Positions 1 through 8,014 of a stretch of 64,000 nucleotides of DNA are shown here, in pieces (the first letter of the stretch is position 1; each line of letters starts with the position of its first letter). The stretch is from Glaciimonas sp. (GTDB taxonomy: Bacteria; Pseudomonadota; Gammaproteobacteria; Burkholderiales; Burkholderiaceae_D). The stretch is taken from positions 1 to 64,000 of the forward strand of contig JABBOV010000006.1 of the NCBI GenBank assembly GCA_012927625.1. The letters are read 5' to 3'. The notes beneath the pieces are model-generated. The model was not told the origin of the DNA and made no database searches. It worked only from the letters and a program-made list of their open reading frames with translations. Position numbers and translations under genes: made by a program.

Positions 1-2
1 AC

Positions 3-146
3 AACTACGTGAAAATTTACAACCACAACATTCCACAACGCGCTTTAAAGCATCAAACGCCGATTCAGGCACTCAAGAAATGGCAGCAAGAAAAGCCTGA
101 TTTGTTCGTGAAACGCGTATACAACCAAGCGGGTCTTGACAATTAG
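3..146 (+). CDS. IS481-type transposase, C-terminal tail (cut by window edge)
   Basis: An open frame runs from the window edge to a TAG at 144-146 and gives 47 residues. It contains the segments HQTPIQALKKW and KPDLFVKRVYNQ and ends AGLDN. This pattern, an NH.IPQ.AL..TP.QAL segment followed by a LFVKRVYN..GLD finish, is typical of the end of the DDE integrase domain in IS481-family transposases. The catalytic residues would lie to the left of the window. It marks the right end of an insertion sequence; I could not identify its terminal inverted repeat in the bases that follow. An IS3-like orfB tail is the main alternative. Confidence 0.6.
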   Translation, partial: NYVKIYNHNIPQRALKHQTPIQALKKWQQEKPDLFVKRVYNQAGLDN

Positions 147-182
147 GCTAGCGTAGCTGCTTGCTCATTCAACCTTTATCAA

Positions 183-461
183 CTAATCGGATTCGTGCCG
201 TAACGGATTATTCAAGACCGACGAGCTAATCTCCCGGCGCACAAAATCTATCATTTGGAACGCGATAGTTGAAGGATGCGGAAGACGTGGGAGTTCATCC
301 ATCCCGAACCACCCTATATCTGCAGTATCCACAGACCGAATCCGTTTGTTCAAACCACCAAGGTGGATGGTGGCTTGAACTGCAACGCTGTCGGCCGCGC
401 ATGAATCTCGAATAGTCGAAAACAGTCTGAAATCGACTTTCGATTCACTAACATGAATGTC
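183..461 (-). pseudogene. start-less open frame, possible remnant
   Basis: Reading leftwards, a 92-codon frame is open between a TAA at 462-464 and a TAG at 183-185, but it has no plausible start codon. Its product includes GWFGMDELPRLPHPSTIAFQ and then FVRREISSS. The GWF-x-x-DELP pattern is faintly like the tail of NUDIX hydrolases. A further open frame lies upstream of the TAA in the same phase, so a nonsense mutation in a longer reading frame is possible. This may be a gene fragment or a coincidence in repeated accessory DNA, and confidence is low. Confidence 0.25.
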
Positions 462-603
462 TTAAAATGGCCGAAACTGGTCTGCTAAATACGCCGATGA
501 GTCATCCGGCGGGCCCAACCAAGTGCGGCGGTCAGCCAAACCTATATTGTCATCCGTGACGTAACGATACGACTCACTGCGCCGCCCGACGGCTACACAA
601 CAC

Positions 604-1146
604 TCAATTGTCAATAGCGTCCAGGCAGAAAATGGCATAGGCCTTGGCGGGTGTCTTCTCGGTCGGCTTCTCAACTTGGAGCTCGACACAGTCTTCCGCC
701 GCCAAACTACGCCAATTTGGAATTCCGGCATTTGCGAACAGAGTGTTGGCCTTAGACGCCAAACTCATGTCCAGCGCCAGCCGGGCGTTGCGCGCTCCCG
801 TCTTCGCATAGTTGACTCCCCGTAGCTCCAAACCGAACACGGTCAACCAGGGTTCCCACAGACCTTTTTCGACGCCGAGTACGATGCGATCGAGCATGTC
901 CGCTAACGGTAAGCCTTTTTTAATTACGCCGCGTAAAACTTTCAACGACGGCGCAAAGCGCGCGTCGCCACTCTGTTTGCCTGCGCCGCGTTCCGAGATA
1001 GCTTTCAGCTCTTTTGAAAATGCCGCGTCACGCTCCGTGTAATCGCGCATCCGTGCGTAAAACTCGGTATTTTGGAACGGGTTTTCAGCTTGATTTACAG
1101 GCGCATTGACTATTTTTTTCGCAGGAGACTGTTTCTTGTTCGTCAT
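604..1146 (-). CDS. hypothetical protein
   Basis: I do not recognise this 180-residue protein. It begins MTNKKQSPAKKIVNAP and has a Lys/Ala-rich, probably disordered first 25 residues. A mixed alpha-helical body with no membrane segment, no signal peptide and no repeated cysteines follows. An upstream ATG at 1197 would add 17 residues. I prefer the ATG at 1146 because the body begins there with a typical hydrophilic start, but neither start has a strong ribosome-binding site. It stands alone between transposase debris and gshA and is probably part of the accessory edge. The central region (GVEKGLWEPWLTVFGLELRG) looks like a folded domain, which supports a genuine gene. Confidence 0.55.
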   Translation of the reverse strand: MTNKKQSPAKKIVNAPVNQAENPFQNTEFYARMRDYTERDAAFSKELKAISERGAGKQSGDARFAPSLKVLRGVIKKGLPLADMLDRIVLGVEKGLWEPWLTVFGLELRGVNYAKTGARNARLALDMSLASKANTLFANAGIPNWRSLAAEDCVELQVEKPTEKTPAKAYAIFCLDAIDN

Positions 1147-1633
1147 GGGTTCAGAGCTTGGGTGTAAGGAGCGCAGTTTAGCACTGCCTGCGCTCATCGA
1201 TTCCGCTATTTATAGCGCACTCCCGGTCGAAATTCGCCTCTGGCCGACTCGATCATCGGTATCGCCTCACACGCTTTTTCCGTCGCGTCAGCCAGATTTG
1301 ACCGTCCGTTTTTTTGCTGACTGTACGCATTCGGCATCATTCCAAAAAACGATCATCCAGGAACCCAAGGCCCGAGGCGGCAGGTTGCCATCAGCGTTGG
1401 CACAGGACAATGGCTGAAGGCAAAACATGGCGCGAAGTGGTGCCGCACCTGGCGCAAGCTCCAGCGGGCTGTCGACGCCGACCGCTGCAATGGCTCCCAT
1501 AATGGCGCGCCAACATCCGAAACAATCGCGCAACATGGTGACCGTATCGAGGTAGTCATTCCTCCGTGCAAAACTGCCTTGCCGGTCAATAACTGCCATA
1601 CTGCATGCCAATTTACGGAAAAAGACACGGCTT
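1147..1633. other. 487-base gap with no supported gene
   Basis: Overlapping open frames occur on both strands here. None has a ribosome-binding site, a recognisable domain or a codon pattern like the neighbours, so I call no gene. The promoter of gshA should lie near its right end, but I see no convincing -35/-10 pair. Confidence 0.4.
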
Positions 1634-3196
1634 ATGTTGAAGTTCACATGTTGCGATGCGGTTCGGCAGTTTTTCTCGTCAGACCAAGCGCAGGTTTTGC
1701 GCGGCATCACCCGAGGCTACGAGCGCGAATGCTTGCGCGTGGACGCCAACGGCCATCTAGCCCGGACCCCGCACCCCTTGACGCTGGGCTCGAAACTCAC
1801 CCACCCCTGGATTACCACCGATTACGCCGAAGCGCTGCTGGAGTTCATCACCCCCCCATCACAAGACCCGGCGTTTCCGCTGGATTTCCTGCGCGACATT
1901 CACCGCTTCGCGGCCCGGCAAATGCGGGATGAAGTCATGTGGGCTGGATCGATCCCTTGCGTCGTAGGTGACGACAAAGATATCGCCATTGCCAACTACG
2001 GCACCTCCAACTCCGCCATGATGAAGGCTGCCTATCGCGAAGGACTGGGCCTGCGCTATGGGCGCCACATGCAAACAATTGCCGGAGCCCACTACAACTG
2101 GTCGCTGCCTGACGAATTCTGGGTGATTTTAAAAAGCGGCTGCTCCGTAACAGGTAGCATGCAGGACTTTGTCAGTGAGCGTTATTTCGGATTGATTCGC
2201 AATTTTCTGCGCTTTGGTTGGTTGATTCCCTACCTGTTCGGCGCCTCGCCTGCGATCTGCCAATCATTCTTGCAAGGCCGCAGTTCAGACCTTCAGGAAC
2301 TTGTGCCAGGCACCCTGTTCCGTCCCTACGCGACCAGCCTGCGCATGAGCGATCTGGGCTACCAGAACCGGGCGCAGGATCAACTGCACGTCAGTTTCAA
2401 TTCGTTGGCTGAGTACACCCAGGCACTGGAGGCTGCAATTCGCACCCCTGACCCGTTCTACGAAGAGTTGGGCGTGCGCGAAGGCGACCACTGGAAACAA
2501 CTCAACGCGAACCTGCTGCAAATTGAGAACGAATTTTATGCCAGCATTCGGCCCAAGCGCATTGGCAAGGCGGGCGAGCGCCCGGCGCTGGCCTTGACGA
2601 AATACGGTGTCGAATACGTGGAGGTACGCCTGTTTGACCTGAACCCGTTCGTGGACATCGGTATTCTTCCTGAGCAAAGTACCTTTGCCGACATCCTGTT
2701 GCTGATGTGCCTTTTTCGTCAGAGTCCGCCCATTACTACACGCGAGCAGAGTGAGAACGATGAGAACAAAACCCGTATCGTCAACTGCGGCCGGCAGCCC
2801 GACCTGAATCTGCTAGTGCACAACCGCGAACAACCGTTCCGACCCATTGCACACGCTTTGTTTGACGACATGCAGCCGTTTGCCCAGATGCTGGATGTGG
2901 CCTACGGTGGCAATAACTACGCCACGACGCTGGCCAGCCTACGCACCCGAATTGACCACCCGGAGACCACACCGTCGGCCCAGGTTCTGGCTGCTGCGAG
3001 GGAGCACAAAGGCTTCTTCAAATACGCCATGCAGCAGTCCCTGCAACACCACGAGAGCTTGCTGGCCCAGCCTCTGGACACGGCTACATTGGCAAAGTTC
3101 GAGGAGAGCGTTCAAGCCTCTTTGGCCGAGCAGCAGCGATTGGAGTCGCTGCCGCAGGAGCGGTTTGAGGACTATGTGGCGAGTTACTACGCATGA
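1634..3196 (+). CDS. gshA: glutamate--cysteine ligase (E. coli type)
   Basis: This is the first enzyme of glutathione synthesis and joins L-glutamate to L-cysteine with ATP in the cytoplasm. The 520-residue length matches the E. coli-type family (about 518). Recognisable family stretches are GITRGYERECLRV near residue 23, TDYAEALLEFITPP near residue 63, and MWAGSIPC near residue 102. A long acidic/aromatic core with EVRLFDLNPF follows. The ATG at 1634 is preceded by only a weak purine run. The gene stands alone, convergent with the sensor kinase to its right. No gshB is visible, so the second step must be encoded elsewhere. Because its left flank is insertion-sequence debris, acquisition by transfer is possible but not shown. 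Confidence 0.93.
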   Translation: MLKFTCCDAVRQFFSSDQAQVLRGITRGYERECLRVDANGHLARTPHPLTLGSKLTHPWITTDYAEALLEFITPPSQDPAFPLDFLRDIHRFAARQMRDEVMWAGSIPCVVGDDKDIAIANYGTSNSAMMKAAYREGLGLRYGRHMQTIAGAHYNWSLPDEFWVILKSGCSVTGSMQDFVSERYFGLIRNFLRFGWLIPYLFGASPAICQSFLQGRSSDLQELVPGTLFRPYATSLRMSDLGYQNRAQDQLHVSFNSLAEYTQALEAAIRTPDPFYEELGVREGDHWKQLNANLLQIENEFYASIRPKRIGKAGERPALALTKYGVEYVEVRLFDLNPFVDIGILPEQSTFADILLLMCLFRQSPPITTREQSENDENKTRIVNCGRQPDLNLLVHNREQPFRPIAHALFDDMQPFAQMLDVAYGGNNYATTLASLRTRIDHPETTPSAQVLAAAREHKGFFKYAMQQSLQHHESLLAQPLDTATLAKFEESVQASLAEQQRLESLPQERFEDYVASYYA

Positions 3197-3459
3197 GATT
3201 TGCGCGCTTGAAAAATACGCTGGCGCGTGGATAGAATGCAATATCCAAATTTCAATCGGAAGTTGGCATTGGTCGTGACGAATGCTTCAGGCCAGTGCGG
3301 GTCGTGAGTATGCGTGCGCCGAATGGGCTAAATGCCGTTCAGGATGCGTTCGCGACCAGCGGCAGGTAAGCGCCGCATAGCTGACCAAGTCGATGCGCAC
3401 TGCTGCACCCGTAATGATTGTATTGACGGTAAATGGTGCGCCCACCCGCTTTCCCATCG

Positions 3460-4887
3460 TTAAACGCCGAACGCCGGCAGCGTCACATCGACTCGCACCC
3501 CGCCCAGCGCACTCTTGGGCACGATTGTAAGACTGCCGCCATACAGTAACGCGATTTCTTCCACGATTGCCAAACCCAAGCCGAAGCCGACTTGCGCTTC
3601 ATCCAGGCGTTCGCCGCGCTGCCGTGCCAGCGTGCTGGCGACTTCGTCCGGCATGCCGGGGCCGTCATCCTGAATTCTGATACTGACCCGGGTTTTAGGA
3701 TCGACATCGGAATCGGCTTGCGGACAGAAACCGATTTCGACCAGACACAGCGAGTGCGCCCATTTGATCGCGTTTTCCATCAGATTGCCAAGTAGTTCGA
3801 TCAAGTCCTGGCGATCGATTGCTGCCTGCGCTATCGCATCGCCTTTAACCACAATCTGGATTTGCGGCGCAATCCGGCGCAGGGCGGCCGCGACTTCCTG
3901 CGCAATCGCCAGTGGGGTGGCGCCGGTCTGCGCGCTTTGCGCGGCGCTACGGGCTGAGATGCGAGCGCGCGCCAAATGGTAAGCCACGGTGCGATTCAGT
4001 AGCGCGATCTGCTGCTGCGCCAGCGCCAGATCCGGCGTACTGCTGGCGAGCGCATTGGTCACTACCGTGAGCGGCGTCTTCAATGCGTGCGCCAGATTGC
4101 CGACGTAGCAACGGGCGCGCTCGACCGCTTGATGATTCTCTGCCACCAGCGCATTGATCTCAGCGAATAGCGGCGCAATTTCATCCGGCGCATTCTCCGC
4201 TAGCCGTGCGTTCTGCCCACGCCGTATCGCGTGCAGAACATTTTTGGCCTGACGCAAAGGCTGCAATCCGGCGATCACGATCACACAAACGCCAGCCACC
4301 AGCAGCGCGCCGAGCGCGGTCAGTCCATACAACAGGCTGCGCCGCAGGCTGGCGATTTCACGCTCGGTATTTTCCTGCGCCACCGCCACTTGCACCCACA
4401 CCGTTTGCTTGAAATCCGGCAGCGTGATGGCGCGGGCCAGCAGGCGCACATCTTCATTGCGCGGGCCTTTGATGGTGCTCCACTGCGAGCCGCTATCGAC
4501 GTTAGAGTCGCGTAGCGGCTCACTTCGCCCCCCTCTCCCGCTCGCGGGAGAGGGGTTGGGGGAGAGGGAAGACTGGGGCGACGGCAGAATTTCGTCCCAC
4601 AAGGATTTGGAACGCAGCAAATTGTCTTCTGCAGTGATTTGCCAATAAACACCGGACAGCGGCTGGTCGAACTCGGGCGTGGGCAAGCTGTGCGGCAACT
4701 GGATCAAGCCGCGCGCATCAAATTCGATATTCGCAGTGACCGCGTCATGCAGGGCGGATATTCTGGCGTCGGCGGCGTTCTGCAACTGGAGCGTAGTGGC
4801 CTGGTTCACGTATACACCGACCACCGTCAAGCCCAGCACCACCCACAGCACGGACAGTATGGCGAGGCGCAGTGTGATGGATTTCAT
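3460..4887 (-). CDS. sensor histidine kinase (PhoQ/QseC-like)
   Basis: This inner-membrane kinase pairs with the response regulator to its right. Residues 6-28 form the first membrane segment, a periplasmic sensor domain follows, and the second membrane segment lies at about 186-210. The phospho-acceptor box HALKTP is near residue 266. The ATP-binding domain shows the N box (MENAIKW), the G1 box (DDGPGMP) and the G2 box (GFGLGLAIVEE). The sensor domain carries an in-frame insertion encoded by a GC-rich palindromic repeat (4529-4570, around residues 105-120), read as SLSPNPSPASGRGG. The frame stays open through it, so the kinase may still work. The gene lies 25 bases after the regulator stop in a PepSY-regulator-kinase operon. 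The divergent haem-protein genes are the likely target; that is inference from position. Confidence 0.9.
   Translation of the reverse strand: MKSITLRLAILSVLWVVLGLTVVGVYVNQATTLQLQNAADARISALHDAVTANIEFDARGLIQLPHSLPTPEFDQPLSGVYWQITAEDNLLRSKSLWDEILPSPQSSLSPNPSPASGRGGRSEPLRDSNVDSGSQWSTIKGPRNEDVRLLARAITLPDFKQTVWVQVAVAQENTEREIASLRRSLLYGLTALGALLVAGVCVIVIAGLQPLRQAKNVLHAIRRGQNARLAENAPDEIAPLFAEINALVAENHQAVERARCYVGNLAHALKTPLTVVTNALASSTPDLALAQQQIALLNRTVAYHLARARISARSAAQSAQTGATPLAIAQEVAAALRRIAPQIQIVVKGDAIAQAAIDRQDLIELLGNLMENAIKWAHSLCLVEIGFCPQADSDVDPKTRVSIRIQDDGPGMPDEVASTLARQRGERLDEAQVGFGLGLAIVEEIALLYGGSLTIVPKSALGGVRVDVTLPAFGV
4529..4570. repeat. GC-rich palindromic repeat inside the kinase gene
   Basis: The arms CCCCTCTCCCGC (4530-4541) and GCGGGAGAGGGG (4544-4555) form a perfect 12-base inverted repeat, followed by TTGGGGGAGAGGG. 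I recognise this as a dispersed repeat type common between genes in many proteobacteria. Here it lies inside an open reading frame without breaking it. Confidence 0.8.
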
Positions 4888-4912
4888 GGCGATACCGGCG
4901 CGCTAAACGACA

Positions 4913-5587
4913 CTAGGCGACATTAGGGATGGGCAGCACCAGCCGGTAACCCTGGCCGCGCAGGGTTTCGATCTTGTCGTCTCCAAGCTTTTTACGTAAG
5001 CGTGCCACCAGCACTTCCAGGGTATTGCTATCGCGGTCGAAATCCTGGTCGTACAGGTGCTCGGTCAGTTCGGTTTTCGAGACCGGACGGCCGGCATGAT
5101 GCGCCAGATAAGCGAGCAAGCCATATTCCATCGCGGTCAGACGCACCGGCGAACCGGCCAGGCTAACGCTTTGCGTGACGGTATCCAACTGCATATCGCC
5201 AACCACAATCGTCGCGCTAGCGCGGCCTTGGGTGCGTCGCACCAGTGCATTGATGCGCGCCAGCAGTTCGGCCATCACAAACGGTTTCACCAGATAATCG
5301 TCGGCGCCGGCATTCAAGCCATCGACCTTGTCGGTCCAGGCGTCGCGCGCGGTCAAGATCAAAACCGGCATCGTGTGTCCATCCTGACGCCACTGGCGCA
5401 GCACGGACAAGCCATCAAGTTGCGGCAAGCCCAGATCCAGAATTACGGCGTCATAAGGTTCCGACTCACCTAGAAATTTACCTTCGCGCCCGTCTTGCGC
5501 CAGATCGACCACATAGCTGTGTTCCAGCAGAACGGCCTGAATTTGCCGGGCGATTTCAATATTGTCTTCCACAATCAGCACCCGCAT
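4913..5587 (-). CDS. OmpR/PhoB-family response regulator
   Basis: This is a 224-residue two-component regulator. The receiver domain has the acidic pair at E7/D8, the phospho-acceptor D51 in AVILDLGLPQ, and the conserved Lys in GADDYLVKPF. The C-terminal winged helix (about 125-220) shows LTAMEYGLLAYLAHHAGRPV and NTLEVLVARLRKKLG, typical of the OmpR DNA-binding domain. The start codon overlaps the PepSY-gene stop by one base (TGATG), indicating translational coupling. The cognate kinase follows after 25 bases. It probably controls the divergent cytochrome genes starting at 6042, which is inferred from the layout. Confidence 0.93.
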   Translation of the reverse strand: MRVLIVEDNIEIARQIQAVLLEHSYVVDLAQDGREGKFLGESEPYDAVILDLGLPQLDGLSVLRQWRQDGHTMPVLILTARDAWTDKVDGLNAGADDYLVKPFVMAELLARINALVRRTQGRASATIVVGDMQLDTVTQSVSLAGSPVRLTAMEYGLLAYLAHHAGRPVSKTELTEHLYDQDFDRDSNTLEVLVARLRKKLGDDKIETLRGQGYRLVLPIPNVA

Positions 5588-5907
5588 CAGCGTTTCTCCT
5601 GTACCTGGCCTTTAGAGCCGATGATGCGGCCCGTTTGCGCATTGATTTTCAGTTTGTAGACGCGGCCATTTGGAGGCAGCAATTTGAGCTCGTAGATCCA
5701 GATTTCATTATCGCGCTCCAACTCGGTCTTGACCACCCGGCCCATATAACGCTGCTCAACCTGGTAAAGAATTTCGCCCAAAGGTTTAATCTGCCCGGCT
5801 GCCATGGCGGCGCGGGCACGATCGTGTTGGTCGTCATCGTCGGCACGCAGGCCACCGGCCGCAGACGCGAGCAACACACTCATTAAGAGCAAACGCAATA
5901 TTTTCAT
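5587..5907 (-). CDS. PepSY-domain exported protein
   Basis: This 106-residue protein has an N-terminal signal (MKILRLLLMSVLLASAAGG) and one PepSY domain ending in KINAQTGRIIGSKGQ. PepSY proteins of this size are often periplasmic accessories of two-component systems or haem/cytochrome modules. I start at the ATG at 5905-5907 because it opens directly into the signal peptide; an ATG further up would add 22 residues of non-signal sequence. It is the first gene of the PepSY-regulator-kinase operon and is divergent from the SHP-type cytochrome gene 134 bases away. The spacer should hold both promoters. Confidence 0.85.
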   Translation of the reverse strand: MKILRLLLMSVLLASAAGGLRADDDDQHDRARAAMAAGQIKPLGEILYQVEQRYMGRVVKTELERDNEIWIYELKLLPPNGRVYKLKINAQTGRIIGSKGQVQEKR

Positions 5908-6041
5908 ATATCCAAGCATGGCAACGCAAACATGAACTGTAGCTGAATGATGCGATAAGCGCCGGTTCAGCAACAGCTCATTAGCATTCAGTCATGGCTT
6001 GCACACCTCGTCGCCGGCCGCCATTAAATTTGGAGAACAAA

Positions 6042-6419
6042 GTGCAAAAAACCCTGTTACTGATGGCGATGATGCTTGGCACGCCTGCTTGGGCAGCCAC
6101 CCCTCAAGAGATTATGCAGCCGTATGAAGCAGCTCCTGGCAAGCCCTCGGCGCAGCGCGGCCAGCAATTTTTCACTACCAAGCACGGGCGCGAATGGAGT
6201 TGCGCCAGTTGCCATAGCGATGTCCCGAATAAAACCACCCAACACATTGTGACCGGCAAAAGCATCCTGCCGATGGCCCCGGCGGTGAACGAAAAACGCT
6301 TCACCGACGCCGCTAAATCAGAAAAATGGTTCAGGCGCAATTGCAAAGACGTGCTGGCCAGGGAATGCACCTCGCAGGAAAAAGTCGACATCATCGCTTG
6401 GCTGCTCACCATCAAATAG
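6042..6419 (+). CDS. shp: SHP-type monohaem cytochrome c (DUF1924)
   Basis: This 125-residue exported protein has a signal peptide (residues 1-19, cut near PAWA-A) and a single haem-binding motif C54-A-S-C57-H58. Two further cysteines near residues 105 and 115 could form a disulfide. The size, single haem and association with a dihaem cytochrome and a cytochrome b match the sphaeroides haem protein (SHP) family, in which the haem can bind oxygen species. I use the GTG at 6042 because GGAG lies 6 bases upstream and the signal peptide begins there. The ATG at 5994 would add a non-signal leader. It is first in a shp-dhc-cytochrome b operon. Confidence 0.85.
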   Translation: MQKTLLLMAMMLGTPAWAATPQEIMQPYEAAPGKPSAQRGQQFFTTKHGREWSCASCHSDVPNKTTQHIVTGKSILPMAPAVNEKRFTDAAKSEKWFRRNCKDVLARECTSQEKVDIIAWLLTIK

Positions 6420-6452
6420 GCCATTCAATAAACAACTAGCAAGGACACCATC

Positions 6453-6920
6453 ATGCATAAAATCACCCGTCTGATCATCACTGGCAGTTGTGCCGCGCTG
6501 CTTTCGGCCAACGCGCTGGCCGAAAGCGTCGGCATGCCCAACACCATGCCAAAATCGTACACGGCCGAATGCGCCAGTTGCCATATACCGTATGCGCCTG
6601 GCTTGCTGCCGTCAAAATCCTGGCTGGGCATCATGCACTCGCTGGACAAACATTACGGCACAGACGCCAGCATCGATGCGCAGTCGGTGACCGAGATTTC
6701 CGCCTGGCTGGACAAATATTCGTCCGGCTCGCGCAAATTTTCCGAGGTGTCGCCCGACTACCGCATCAGCAGCAGCGCCTGGTTTGCCCGCAAGCATCGC
6801 GAAGTCCGCAAGGACGTTTGGCTGCGCACCGCGATCAAGAGCCGCGCCAATTGCTCGGCTTGCCATAAACAGGCAGCCCAAGGCGATTTCGATGAAGACA
6901 ACGTCAGGATTCCAAAATGA
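6453..6920 (+). CDS. dhc: dihaem cytochrome c (DHC)
   Basis: This is a 155-residue periplasmic cytochrome with a signal peptide ending near ALA-E24 and two haem motifs, C40-A-S-C-H44 and C134-S-A-C-H138. It matches the dihaem cytochrome c family found beside SHP genes, where DHC passes electrons to SHP. AAGGA lies 8 bases upstream of the ATG. It follows shp after 33 bases. Its stop overlaps the cytochrome b start by four bases (ATGA), so the two are probably translated together. Confidence 0.88.
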   Translation: MHKITRLIITGSCAALLSANALAESVGMPNTMPKSYTAECASCHIPYAPGLLPSKSWLGIMHSLDKHYGTDASIDAQSVTEISAWLDKYSSGSRKFSEVSPDYRISSSAWFARKHREVRKDVWLRTAIKSRANCSACHKQAAQGDFDEDNVRIPK

Positions 6921-7576
6921 AAACCCAACTATCCAACCCGGCATTGAATCAGGATTCTGAAATAAAAATGCAAAAACCTGCTTTAGTTTGGGACTTGCCG
7001 ACCCGTGTCTTCCATTGGTCGCTCGCGCTATCCTTTCTAGGCGCATGGCTGACCTCGGAAAGCGAGTACTGGCAGCTCTGGCATCTCAGCTTCGGCTATT
7101 CGATGGCGTTGCTGATTGCGTTTCGCCTGATCTGGGGCGTGGTAGGCACGCGCTACGCCCGCTTTAGCCAGTTTGTCGGCGGGCCGACCGCAGTGCTTGC
7201 GTATTTTCGTTCCTGGCTACAGTTCCGTCCGGCGCATTATGTTGGGCACAATCCGGCCGGTGCACTGGCAATTCTGGTGATTATGGCTCTGACCCTGCTG
7301 TTGGTCGCCAGCGGTTACGCCAGTTATGCGGAAATTGGCGGCGACTGGCTATCTGACGTCCATGAAACCTTGGCAAACTTGTTAATGGCGATCGTCGTGA
7401 TCCATATCGCCGCCGTAGTACTGACTTCGCTGGCGCACAAGGAAAATCTGGTGCGTGCCATGCTGACCGGCAAAAAAATGGTCGCCGCAGGCGAAGAAAT
7501 TCACACAAAAAGACCGATTTTGGCACTGGTTTTACTAGGTTTACTGGCGGGATTGTGGTGGTTTATGTTTGCATGA
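6917..7576 (+). CDS. cytochrome b561-type membrane protein
   Basis: This 219-residue protein has about five hydrophobic segments and starts with VWDLPTRVFHW, the typical entry of bacterial cytochrome b561/Ni-hydrogenase b-type subunits. Candidate haem b ligands are the His in VFHW, the His in LWHLSFGY, and His residues in DVHETLANLL and VVIHIAAVV. It would take electrons from quinol and feed DHC and then SHP on the outer face of the membrane. The ATG at 6917 overlaps the dhc stop and is preferred. An internal ATG at 6968 lacks a ribosome-binding site. Confidence 0.85.
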   Translation: MKTQLSNPALNQDSEIKMQKPALVWDLPTRVFHWSLALSFLGAWLTSESEYWQLWHLSFGYSMALLIAFRLIWGVVGTRYARFSQFVGGPTAVLAYFRSWLQFRPAHYVGHNPAGALAILVIMALTLLLVASGYASYAEIGGDWLSDVHETLANLLMAIVVIHIAAVVLTSLAHKENLVRAMLTGKKMVAAGEEIHTKRPILALVLLGLLAGLWWFMFA

Positions 7577-8014
7577 TGCTGGATACGAGGCTGTTTCAGC
7601 GTATGTGTTAATGCGCCTTTTATCCTTGAAACGGGACTGGACAAAATTGACGCAATATCAATTTTATAAATAGCTTGGCAAGGCGCGGGTAGCCCGCAAT
7701 AACGTATCGCGGGTTTCACCCGCCCTACCTGGCCTGCAACTACCCGATGTAGTCTGGAAACGACGTTTCCGCAACCAACCCAGCAAGCAAGGTTTTAACT
7801 AGATACAAACATCACTGCTGCGAAATGCCGTCTGCCGCATCTTCGTATCTGTCCGGCTACCATTTCGAGCCTAGTACCCATACTGTTCGCATCCTGCAGC
7901 GCTCCACAGCGCAAGCCCAGCTCGGCTACACTATCGTCTTTGCAATTTGCGCAATTGATTCTTGCCGGAACCTCGCTTGATTCGCGCTTCACCCTCTTTT
8001 CCCGAGCTTAATTT
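7577..8014. other. 438-base gap with a palindromic repeat
   Basis: No gene is supported here. At 7683-7729 lies a REP-like palindromic stretch in which GCGGGTAGCCCGC is followed after a short spacer by CGCGGGTTTCACCCGC. It is a likely dispersed repeat at the end of the cytochrome operon. The rest is unremarkable and should contain the promoter of the DMT transporter. Confidence 0.5.

Noticed and set aside
1288-1710. 140-codon minus-strand frame overlapping the start of gshA
   Set aside because: It overlaps the conserved gshA N terminus, lacks a ribosome-binding site and shows no familiar sequence.
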